64,000 nucleotides of DNA from Glossina fuscipes (taxonomy: Eukaryota; Arthropoda; Insecta; Diptera; Glossinidae): assembly GCF_014805625.2 (NCBI RefSeq), contig NW_023998456.1, positions 332,395 through 396,394 of the forward strand, read 5' to 3'. This document shows positions 36,900-47,176 of the stretch, piece by piece (positions within the stretch are counted from its first letter, which is position 1; every line of letters begins with the position of its first letter). Under the pieces are notes generated by a model. The model was not told the DNA's origin. It worked only from the letters and a program-made list of their open reading frames with translations, and made no database searches. The translations under genes were made by a program, and so were the position numbers.

Positions 36900-37480
36900 C
36901 GGTATATTCATCTTTGCGAACGTGTGAACGTTCGAATGCTTACCACAGATGTCAAAGGGCGGACAAACAGGCGGACAAGTTTAGCTGCATTCCAAATTTG
37001 AAAGTGCTCAAGAAATTATATACAATATGGGGTTTTCGAGGGTTGCTTTTGCACATTATAAAGGTCTTGAAAAAAAAAATTATATATTTGCAGGATTTTT
37101 TCCGTTATTATACAAGCACTACAGCATCGTCTATACGTTCTACTTTTTGTTGTAGGCTATGAGCAATGAGCAGAAAACTAAGCTTTTATTCCTTTTAAAA
37201 ACAGAGGTGTTCTCAGTCTACGTGGCACTGTAAGAGTGTCCTTCGATCATTTTGGCGCCAAATTTGTAGTTGATGGCTATTTAATTGCCTCCGGTAGGAA
37301 GATTACAACAGACATTACACAGACGAACTGACAGCCAGACTGACAGCGGGATTTGATGCTTATCACGACTATATATACTCTCTGGATCGTCTTAAGTTTC
37401 CTTCTGTACGATGCCAACGGTTTGACAAAATGAATGTACCGCTCGTTTTTCGATGATGAGTATGAAAAATGATTGCACAA
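36900..37480 (+). repeat. dispersed repeat family B, further copies
   Basis: Contains 'gcggacaaacaggcggacaa', 'gcagaaaactaagcttttat', 'aaaacagaggtgttctcagt', 'aagattacaacagacattac' and 'cacgactatatatactctct'. Two overlapping or tandem partial units. Confidence 0.55.
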
Positions 37481-38039
37481 TTGCAAGTATATACGTAGGA
37501 GACATGTATAAGTAATGTTATGTGCGTAATAAAGTAAGGAGCTTGAAAAGAACAACGAAGACGAAAGGCATCACTAAAACAATAGATATAAGACACTATT
37601 ATTCACATATATCAAAGAGTACGAAGGAAAAGAATTTCTCCTTTCACTTAAACATAGTTTACACATAAGCGGAAACGTTCAGGTCTGAACGGATTTCGAT
37701 AAAAGACTAACAATATATAAAGATGTTTTATTAATTATGAGAGTTGAAACAATTGATTAATTATTTCAATGGGTTAGGAGATATATATATAGATATGCAA
37801 GAAAGATCGGACTTCAACATTTTAAAACACTTTATACTTTTCTTCTCTGCACTTCTAAATACGAAATTTCAAAGGAAAGAGATGAAATTGTTCACTTCCA
37901 AATACCCCTTCGGCACTCATGTCATCCTAAAGGGTATTTCTGTAATTTAATTTTCATCAATCCGGACGAGTGCCCAAACAGATATGAATCGCAATTACTA
38001 AGTCAGTATTCAGTTAGAGTTTGCCCTTATCGTAGTTAT
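37481..38039. other. intergenic, nothing recognised
   Basis: AT-rich. A 68-residue frame at 37744-37950 has no domain. Confidence 0.5.
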
Positions 38040-38165
38040 AATCTATGGTCAGTGGATAAAGGCGTTGGGAATACACATCTGCACTGGATTGCCGCTACCT
38101 CCTTATCTCTTACCCCCTTCTTCGATGCTTTCTAATCATCACCACGTTATACGAACGATTGGTTG
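38040..38165 (-). repeat. tRNA-like SINE candidate, reverse copy
   Basis: On the minus strand it reads 'aagagataaggaggtagcgg', 'cagtgcagatgtgtattccc' and 'caacgcctttatccactgac', in the same order as the units at 6165 and 22790. The A-box match is degraded. Confidence 0.35.
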
Positions 38166-38870
38166 TATTAAAAAATAAGACCACCATAAACTCACATAAT
38201 TTTCCTCAAAACAATTATTAGATTCGCCCGGGTGATTACTTCTTCACTACCATGTTTTTCAGAACAATTACAATAACTAACTAACTAGTTTCTTTCTTTG
38301 ATATAAGTTAACCAAGAATTTTTGACACAATGACTTGACTTCTAAAAAGTGAACTATGTCAATCGACGAAACCAAAATACGAACTTGTAATTAAATATTT
38401 TTTGCAGTTATAACATTCATGCGAAGAGTTTCCGACTTCAGATTCAGATAATGCTGTGATCACAAGTAAGCAATGATAGTCTTTTGAGTGCATCTTGCGC
38501 TACATAATACGCCATAAATAGAGCGGTTATAGTATTTTAGTCTTCTGATATATCTGCGAAAATTCACCCGCACTCTTAAGAGCGACAACCCTGCCCTTGC
38601 TTATCAATAGTTAAAAAGCATTTGGATTGCTCTCTTTAACAAGCATAATAATCATCGTGCTTTACATCTCTCCTTCGGTTGCTTTTACACCACCTCCTCC
38701 TACATAAAACTGATTTTTCTTACTCCGTTTTTGATCTTGATGAAATTTAATAAGCATATAATCAGGGATGTCGATGTCAAGTCCGATGAATATTGGGGTT
38801 ACCTCTCAATTATTATATTAAATGTACAGCATATGCAACGAAGTCCAGGCAATCGACTTGTGCACATGCA
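38166..38870. other. intergenic, nothing recognised
   Basis: AT-rich DNA without a supported feature. Confidence 0.5.
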
Positions 38871-38889
38871 TATGTATATATGTATATAC

Positions 38890-38935
<46 letters not shown>
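38871..38935. repeat. TA/CATA microsatellite
   Basis: A (TATG/TATA) run grading into a pure (TA)n run ending at about 38934. Confidence 0.95.
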
Positions 38936-38936
<1 letters not shown>

Positions 38937-40825
38937 AAGCCAGACCTGTGGCTGACTGAACGGATGATATTTTCGTGTGTGGGGTAAAGAGAGTGTTCAA
39001 AATAGTAAACTAAACTCTTGTCAATTTTTACATATAGCACACAATAACAATTTGGTCTCCGCACTGGCGATGGCGATGGTTACAAGAGTCAGCGGTGAAA
39101 AAAGAATAACAATAACAACAGCTAGCAAAAACGAAAGCAGCAACGATGAACACGATGGTGAACAACAGAAATAATAGTAAACGCGATTACAGCTACATGT
39201 ATATATATATATATATATATGTATGTATATGTGCAGATTTGTACATGTACAACTTCTGCTCTGACTAAACTTACAGCAGTACAACAAAACCAAAATATGG
39301 AAAAACGCTCTAGTCGTACACAAGTAACTACGCTAACGATACATTCCTTCGTGCACTCATCTATCCATATATCCATGCAGGCAGGCAGGCAGGCAAGCAG
39401 GCAGGCATGAAGGCGAACTAGCAAACAAGACCGGGTTAACCGCTTGCCTTGCTATCATAACATACTAGTCGTAGCAGTTAAACCGTATACAGAGTATATA
39501 CACACTAACACTTTTACATGCACACACAAACGAATACATGCAATAGATCTGTACTGTCGTTGATAACCGTTGGAAATCATATAATAAAAGGGAACCATCA
39601 TCCAACCAAACATATAAACGAAACGGGAACGCTTTGACGACTAACACTGCGACAACGACAACAACAACAATTACCACAATAATACAAACGCAGCGACAAT
39701 GGCAGTCATGATGGAGGTGCAGAGGCAACGGTAGACTAAGTCGTACAGGAGATGCGGCGCAAAAAATAATGAAAGAGAGCAAAACAAAAAAAAAAAAAGA
39801 AGCGATTACAACAAAAGTCTATGAAGCACTGCAGAACGTGCAAAGAAACTAAAACTAAAGGGCACAAACACTAATGGCGGCAGCGGCCGTCTCATTTGCT
39901 GGGACGAACGGTCTTCTCGAAAGTACGTTCTGCGCTTGATAATGATATTATTTGCTCGATGTTTGCGTTGCGGTGCTGTTACGTTTTGTCTTGTAATTGT
40001 GAATAGGTTGAAACAGACGCAGGGCCTACGATCCTACGACGGGGGGATGAACGCGTGTAAGAATTGCAATTACATTGCCTGGGCAAAGTTATACTCCAAC
40101 AAAAAACAATAACAGCAATAGCAGCTGAAGCAACTTTGCCTGCAGTAAAAAGTGTGCTCTATCAAGGCATTAAATGTGTACGATGATAATGGTGATGATG
40201 ATGATGATGATGATGGTAACGGCCGTTTGCAAACGTTGCTGCAAACGTTGCTGAATGAAACAATTCCGTCGCCGGTTGACATCGTCGTCGCTGCTGTTGC
40301 AGCGGCAATAGACACGACAAAACACATACCATCAGCCATACCATCGTCGTCGGCCGCCATCATAACGTCGTTCGTTGACTGTGCTAAGTTTGCTGACTGA
40401 CTACAGTTGCCTATGGTTGTGTGCAGAGCGCGTAAGTGCGCTCGACTCATTCAAGTGTCCAACTTATGTCAGAGCGGCCGCATCATATATATCGCAACAT
40501 TGCCTAGTCAAACGCGGACAGTTGCTAAAAAAGAAAAGCAAGGTTTTTGTGTGCAATTTACACACAAACACAACAAACATTTATATATACATATACATTT
40601 GTGTGAGTGTACGTTCATATATATTCATATATATATGTATATATATATATATATATAGTACGCCAGAAAAAGTCAACACATACATACGCATCTAAATAGT
40701 TAGACATTAGGCACCACAAATCAAACAAGTACAGAACAGACAATCGCTTTTTGGCTTTTGCATCAACTGGAAAGGCCAGAAGATTCCTAAAAGCTACGTT
40801 AGTTACAATAACAATCAAGAGCAAT
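38936..40825 (+). promoter_or_regulatory. leader and probable 5' regulatory region of the MADF-BESS gene
   Basis: No coding exon is supported. The stretch is dense in CAACAA, ACAACA and GCAGCA words and holds microsatellites: TA at about 39199-39225, (GGCA)n at 39378-39408, (GAT)n at 40192-40215 and TA/CATA at 40580-40660. In flies such texture is common in long 5' untranslated or enhancer DNA of regulatory genes. I cannot place the transcription start. Position alone links it to the MADF-BESS gene. Confidence 0.3.
40192..40215 (+). repeat. (GAT)n trinucleotide microsatellite
   Basis: Eight near-perfect GAT repeats just upstream of the MADF-BESS coding start. They produce Asp/Met/His-rich shadow frames. 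Confidence 0.95.
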
Positions 40826-43800
40826 ATGAAATATCAACGCGGCGGTATTAGTGAATCTTCGACAACTTCGGATAATACGTCCCAGTTTATTGAAATCGTG
40901 AAAAAACATCAACAGATCTATAATACACATCACCCCGATTATAAAAATGTTGAAGTAAAATTGAAGGTTTGGTCACAAATCGCAGCGGAAATAAATTTAT
41001 CAGTTGGTACGTACAGAGAAACAAATCGCACATAATGCATACATACATTGCATTCATTTCCATACAAAATCATTTTTAATATGTGCATAAATTATTCTGC
41101 CCTGTGAGACGAGAGCGAGAGCGCGTGTAAATAAAATACACATTAAAAGTGTTTACAAAAAAAAGGCAAAAACTCATATAAAAGTTAACTTTGGTCCAAG
41201 CAAAACTATCCCACAAAATTATTGTTTACTAAACGAAAAGTAATCAAATTGTAAAAAACTTAACATACATCAGAAATTAAAAGTAATTTGGCCCAGCAAT
41301 TTTTCATTAAAATGAACAATATACACCGATTTTGATACGTATATACAAATAATAAATAAAGAATTGCAGAGTTTAAATAGGGAGGGAGTAAGAGAGAGAA
41401 AGAGAGCAGCAAAAACGTGAGAGAAAGAAGAATGAGTAAAACGCAGAGTATTCCCAAAGCAGAGAAAATGAAAATATAACAACAAAGAACTAGATGTGTG
41501 TATGTGTGTGCACATGCTTAGATGTGCAGATAAACAAAAAGGAAAAAAAAGGGAAAATTATCGATTTCTTTCCAGCACGCAAATTAATCACATGAAATAA
41601 AAAATATATTAAAATTAACTTAGAAGAAGTATAATAATTTTGTTTTTTTGTTTTTTTTACTCACCTCTATTGTTGATTTGTTACACTCGTAAAAGAAGAA
41701 GAAGAAGGATATTAAAAAAAAGTGTAATGACTTGTAAACTTTCTTCACCTTTTTCTTGACAACGAATGTAGTGTTAATTCATAATTATCGTCCATATTGA
41801 AAGCAAATATTTTCCAGCTTGGCAAGAATCTTTTGCTTTTCCTAAATAGTGATAAGCAGAATTTTTCCTCTTTTTTTTTGGCTCAGAAGTCGTGACGTGA
41901 TGAAAACGTATTAATACCCAATTCTTGGTTTCGTGTATGTCAATTATGCGTTTGTTTTGTTGGATTTGTAATTTTCTTATTTATGTGTTAAACGGAGTTT
42001 TTAAACTGCATTCCGCAATATAAACAGACAAGTGTTGAATTAACACTTAATTCAGACCGACCAAGAATGCCGTATATAAAATTCGAATATATATTATGAC
42101 ACTTTCAAGCAGTGTAAATCGGGTAAACAATTAATGCATTCACATCGCTCGATTATAGATATAATACAGTTTATTTCTTAAGTGTAGATCTGTTTGGAGG
42201 TTTTCTTTAGAATCTTTATAAAATAACTCATGAAATTTTTTTTAGTTTTGAAAAAATTGCTAAGCGGTGCTCTGTTATTATTTTGCGTTTATTTCAGGGG
42301 GACTGTGTGAATTGTTATTAGCTGAATTGATATTAACAAATTAGTCGATAAATGTGGTTAATCTATAAAAATTTGTTCTTTCAGATGCTTCGAAAAGAAA
42401 ATGGAAAAATCTACGTGATAGCTACACAAAATACTTGCGATCTTTCCGTGTGGGTACAAAAACTTCAAAGAAATATCAATATTGGGCTCATGCCGATCAT
42501 ATGGAATTTTTGAAACCCTATCAAGGGCCAGGAAGGTGCGTAGATAACGAAAAGGAAAAAAAAAGAAAACAGATGTACATATTTTGCCTTCTTATATTTC
42601 AGAACCAACACCTTACCGCTCAAAGAAGATGAAGATAATGAATGTGATTTGGGATATCAGGTGTTGGCTAAAGCCTCGTCTAATAGTGGCGAGGATGATT
42701 TAAAGACTTCAATAACGCAAACTCAAACGGCTATTAATAATAGCAATAATAACAATAATGGGAGTGGAATCAGCGGTAATATTAGCGGTTTACCGTTAAA
42801 TACCTCCCTGACGTGCATAAATCCCCAACTACCGACGGTTGTGAGTGGTAGTTCGGCGATAGGTTTAGTAAATGCCACTACGAATACCACCACGACCGCA
42901 GGAGGACTTGTTTTGCCGGTGCCATCCTTACCTACAGTACAATTACCGCCTTCTTTAATAGCTATGCCTGTCATCGGGCCTATTAATGGGAATACAAGTG
43001 TTACAAATGCTACCGCTGTCGCTTCTTCAGCAACAGGCTTACCCTCCTCATTAACGTCGCAAATTCAAGCTTCGCTGCCAGCTTTGAATACCAAAACTCC
43101 GATTACAATGCCATCAAGCAGTACCGCTAGCTCTGTAGGTTGCCTAATTATTGAACCCCAACTTTTTGCATCGACTGATAGTTTTAAAAAAGAGTTAACT
43201 AACAGCGCTACTTACATTTCAACTAATAATTTCAATCACTATAACAACATAAATAATCAAGTAAATCCCACCACCACCACCGCAACACGGTTTAATCCAG
43301 CCTTAATTACAAAAATACGGCGCGTACAGCCTTCGCCGCAGACCTCGGCCATTAATCTAAGTTTCTCCACATCTACAACAATAGCGAACGCCAACAATTC
43401 CACAAGTTCGATCAATTCAAGCAGTTACTACTCATCTCCTGCCACGGCAACCATAGCATCAGGGCCACCGGCAGCTAAAATACGTAAAACATTTGATCCT
43501 GACGTTACCGCTATATTGCAAGCAAACCGGGATCTCGATGCCAATACTTTATTCTTTCTCAGTTTGGCGAAACAAGTGCGAGCAATGCCAACAAAATTCC
43601 AATCTTTAGCCAAAATGCGTTGCATGCGCATTGTCAGCGATATTGAACTCGAACTTGATAACGTTACCAATGATACTAATTACAATGTTAATGGTAGCGG
43701 CGGAACCAATTCAAAATACTGTAATCTAGACTCCCCCACGGATGGCGCCAACCAGCACCAGCACATAAATGTTAATAACGGTAATGAACCTCAAACAGAA

Positions 43801-43887
43801 CATTTCGTTTATGTTATGTCGCCATCAAGAGTAGAAGGTATGATCGATTTATCCTCCGATGAAGAGAATACTTTAAACGGTAATTGA
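40826..43887 (+). CDS. MADF-BESS domain protein, 538 aa
   Basis: Three exons: 40826-41006, 42385-42535 and 42603-43887, joining in frame for 538 residues. Residues about 21-108 form a MADF (Myb/SANT-like) DNA-binding domain, from FIEIVKKHQQIYNTHHPDY through KRKWKNLRDSYTKYLRSFR to HMEFLKPYQG, split by intron 1. Residues about 140-400 are low-complexity Asn/Ser/Thr/Ala. Residues about 421-460 (DANTLFFLSLAKQVRAMPTK onward) form a BESS protein-interaction motif. Near the C-terminus MIDLSSDEEN resembles a SUMO-interacting motif (core from I525). The family, which includes Adf1, Dip3 and Stonewall, consists of nuclear transcription or chromatin factors that self-associate through BESS. I chose the ATG at 40826 because no earlier in-frame ATG is present. 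AATAAA signals lie at 43982 and 43991. I cannot say which family member this is. Confidence 0.9.
41007..42384 (+). other. intron 1 of the MADF-BESS gene
   Basis: A 1378-bp GT-AG intron (donor gtacgt, acceptor ttctttcag) between the two halves of the MADF domain. It is AT-rich with a GA-rich patch at about 41380-41430. I see no nested gene. Confidence 0.75.
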
Positions 43888-43981
43888 GGAAAACAAAGGT
43901 TTCAAAAAGTAGTCATATTTTGTACGTAAGTTTTCACTTACGTAAAAAATATGTAAAGAAAATCAGTATTTTTCAAATATA

Positions 43982-43996
43982 AATAAAAAAAATAAA
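43982..43996 (+). terminator. poly(A) signals of the MADF-BESS gene
   Basis: Two overlapping AATAAA hexamers (43982-43987 and 43991-43996) about 95-105 bases after the stop codon. A minus-strand AATAAA (44029-44024) for the opposing SSR4-like locus lies only about 30 bp away, so the two units end tail to tail. Confidence 0.6.
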
Positions 43997-44120
43997 ACGA
44001 AAGTCAGTTAAAAGAAAATAAACTTTATTACAAATTTTATGTTAATTGAAAGAAACATTTGGAAATGAAAAGCCACAAGGAATTATTAAAAAATTTAACC
44101 CTGCCTTGAATGAATTTCAT

Positions 44121-44793
44121 TCAAATTACGTCCTGTGGCGAAAGCGTAATGATTTCAACTTTCACTTGTCTTTTTAATTCAGCTTTTATCCAAGGTCTCT
44201 TGTAAGCACCTTCAGTAGTAACAGTAACATCAGTTATGGATTTAACGTTGGATGCTTTGGCTCTATCTCTCTGAACTTTATGCAAGGTAGAATAACCCTC
44301 CTCCTCGAACAAACGTACCACTGCACTACCATTGGAACTCCTCTTCACGTCTTCAATCCAATTAACCTGATATTGGTTTTCAGCAACGCGAGCGACTGGT
44401 ACTATCTTTCCGTATGGAGATTCCGCAAAGAGATTCGGTTTTACTTCACTGCTAAACTTTAACGAAAATTCGCCGATAGGAAATATAAATTTTAAAGCTT
44501 TTCATTCGATTTGATAATTGAAACTTGATTGCGCATTACACACATTCGTCAGCATTAAAATTTCATTTGAGAGTGCATATAAATTTCTCACATATGTGTT
44601 CAGTATGAAACAAACGTTTATTATGTGTAGTGCAATAATGCAACCATATATTCATAAATATTCACACGATTGTGGCATCCTCTGTACTAAAATGTGTTAT
44701 TGTGACTTTCGGATTGTTGCAACTGCTCGCCTCAACGGCGTTAATAACACAAAATCCGATCCAAAAACCAAAAGTTTCACGCGTTTTAGTATT
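44121..44793 (-). pseudogene. SSR4-like: TRAP-delta (SSR4) homologue, damaged or highly divergent
   Basis: On the minus strand a first segment (44793-44665) reads a hydrophobic leader, then EASSCNNPKVTITHFSTEDATIV. A second (44501-44121, 126 residues) reads GEFSLKFSSEVKPN, then VPVARVAENQYQVNWIEDVK, VVRLFEEEGYSTLHKVQRD and GAYKRPWIKAEL. Both match the lumenal domain of translocon-associated protein delta in the right order; that protein sits in the ER membrane beside the Sec61 channel. Several features are abnormal. No in-frame ATG precedes the leader. No GT-AG pair joins the two segments in frame. The usual C-terminal membrane helix is replaced by 18 polar residues and a stop. Yet the long open frame and AATAAA 92 bases past the stop look recent. 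Either a young pseudogene or a diverged paralogue with an exon I missed. Confidence 0.65.
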
Positions 44794-45100
44794 TTATTAT
44801 TTTTATGAAAGAAATTCAAACTTTTAAGTTCTATAAGGACGATCTCGCTCATCTAATCTTTAACATATCAGAAATTGTTTACCACCTATTAGCAATTTGA
44901 AATGTCAATTCTGCTACGAAGGCATGAAAATGCGTCACAAATCGTCTGTTTTTAAAATATTAACCAAAACAGAGTTACCATTGTTTATAATATTCGCAGC
45001 CCGAAAGTGCGGTACAGTAACAAGCAAAATTTTAATTTCATTACTATAAATAAAATAAAGTCGAGCTAAAAATAAAAAAAAAACAGTAAGAACATCATAG
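44794..45100. other. intergenic, nothing recognised
   Basis: The start of the SSR4-like locus might extend into this stretch, but no initiating exon could be placed. Confidence 0.4.
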
Positions 45101-45560
45101 CTGGGTAAGGCCGACTATTTTTTTCGTCCTGGTAATGGTACACCAAAAGTCCTTAAATGCGGTGGTATCCAAAATATAAACCTGCATAGTCCATATTCAC
45201 TAACGTTGATTTCAATGTCAATTTACTGTTAAGAAGTACACTCTGAAATATTAAAAATTATATTTTTTTACTAAATAAAAATCCAGTTCTCCTAGGAACT
45301 GTTCTAAGAAAGTGGGTTCAAAGAATTGGCCCAGCCGAACCAAATATTTCGTACCAATTAAGAATGTTAAAATACTGTATCGAGAAATTTTACAAATTGC
45401 ACTTTTTTCCGTGTACCAACTTTTGCAAAAACGGTGTTATATGGATACTGGTGCAAAAAGAGATCCAATCTAAACCATTTTCAAGAGCATTCGTTCTTGT
45501 GTCAAAACACGTCGGTGCCTCAAATTTTAAAGAGATTAAATAAGTTGAATATTTTTGAAG
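45100..45560 (-). repeat. dispersed repeat family A, reverse copy
   Basis: The forward strand starts 'agctgggtaaggccgactat' and later has 'tggatactggtgcaaaaaga' and 'tgcctcaaattttaaagaga', which are reverse-complement family words. Diverged. Confidence 0.5.
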
Positions 45561-47030
45561 AGCAAAACTACATAAAAAGGATGAACAAATTGTTGTTTCT
45601 AAAAGAAAAATAGAATTATGAAACGAACGATGGAGGTTTATAGAAAGAAAGACAAATCAGAGAGTCGCTTGTGCGATTTGCATTTGCCTGCGTATCAGTC
45701 GAACTAACCAAAAAAAGAGCTGAAGTACTCGATTTTGTTCATAAAATTTTTTGATTAAATTTTTAAATGCTTCGTACATATATAATATTACATCACACTC
45801 TGCGATTTTAGAGGCGATTCTTTCCTTTGCCATAACGTGCTTCAATGCACTCCAATTAAAGTAAAGCAAGGATGCTTTTTTTTACATTTTAACCTCTCTA
45901 GTTTAAAAATTTTTGCTTAAACCACTGTTTCACTTTTGTACCTGATATAGATTTTAGATAGCGATACTTAGTGGCGACGCGGTCAATAAAAACCTTTTTT
46001 AGAATCTACAATTTCAAATTTTTTCTTAGTACACTTTTCCGTATCAAAATTTTCAACCTGGTAATGCCATTTTTCTATTTTTTGTACTTTTGAATCTTTT
46101 AATAATAAAACAAGCTCAAAAGCAATTGACGGACTAAATAAAGAGAGTAAACTATGTAAATTTGCTTGTTTTAGCCACACACAAAGGCACAAAAGGCACA
46201 AAATTTATGTACATTAAAAAACGGGGAAACCCACAATAATGGATATACACCGAAACAAAAGAAATATAATTACATCAACTTGTGATCTCATAAAATTAAT
46301 ATTTAAAGCACATTAATAAGCTTTTCAAGTACTTACGTGTTAACTCAAATTTAAAGGTGGCTTATTAAACGATAAGCAAAATTTTGCAAAGTGTTTTCTT
46401 TGTAATCTGATGTAACACGAAAAATGATACTTATCCACTCACAAACAATGCAAAACTGATCAAATGTTAAAATCGTAAAAAAAGAGCTTAGCTTTGCTTT
46501 CTTGCTTCACCTTTCGTCGTAGACTTACCATATGCTTACAAATGATTGAAACAAAAACAACAAAAATATCATCTTATTTTTCTGCGAGTTGGCAAATCAA
46601 CAACAGGTGTTTGAATGTTTTCGTTTGAAAAGTGTTCGAAGTTAATTGAATTATTTAGTTTAGTAGTAAAAACGAAAAAAGTAAATGAAAGAATTCTTTT
46701 ACAAAAATGCGTAAAAGAAAGTTGAAAAGTAATAATTTAAAAAAATATGAAGTAAAAGTGAAAATCATGGAATAATATAAAATTTAGTTGAAAAGGATCA
46801 CCTTCTCGCATAACCACTCCACTTATATAAACTATCTCTAACCTGAACGTACAAAATCAAAACAAAAACAAAAGTTTTTCATTTTTGAAGATAAAAAAAT
46901 GTAAAGAATTTTAGCAGTTTTTTTTTAATTTCTTTTGAAATTACACTTCAAAAGAAGACTTGCCCGCGGATATTTTCTCCTTTGCTTTGTTTCTTATTGC
47001 AATGTAGCAATCAGCTGATTTATAGTGCAC
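45561..47030. other. intergenic 5' of the helicase gene
   Basis: AT-rich. Minus-strand frames at 45657-45869 and 45983-46201 have no recognisable domain. No RNA gene seen. Confidence 0.45.
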
Positions 47031-47041
47031 ATTTATCGATA
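47009..47041 (+). promoter_or_regulatory. DRE-like core and CAGCTG palindrome, helicase promoter
   Basis: A 12-bp palindrome aatcagctgatt (47009-47020) is followed by TATCGATA (47034-47041), 136 bases before the helicase ATG. TATCGATA is the DREF recognition core of fly housekeeping and replication-gene promoters. No TATA box is obvious, which fits this promoter class. Confidence 0.55.
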
Positions 47042-47176
47042 ACCAGTTATCGTCAATATTATTATCCTTTAGAACACAAGTACTTGTATAGCAATTGTTT
47101 TGAAAAGAATTAAAAAGATATACATATAAAAGAAACAACAAATATTTTCATTGTGTGCAAACAATTTTTAACAGAA

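Noticed and set aside
39378..39408. Possible CRISPR-like or tandem spacer array in GGCA repeats
   Set aside because: It is a tetranucleotide microsatellite without spacers, and the window is eukaryotic.
40070..40450. 126-residue minus-strand frame upstream of the MADF-BESS gene
   Set aside because: Driven by GAT/CAT repeats and GCAGCA words; both strands are open there, which indicates low complexity.
44518..44808. 96-residue plus-strand frame
   Set aside because: It is antisense to the SSR4-like locus, whose minus-strand frames show real homology.
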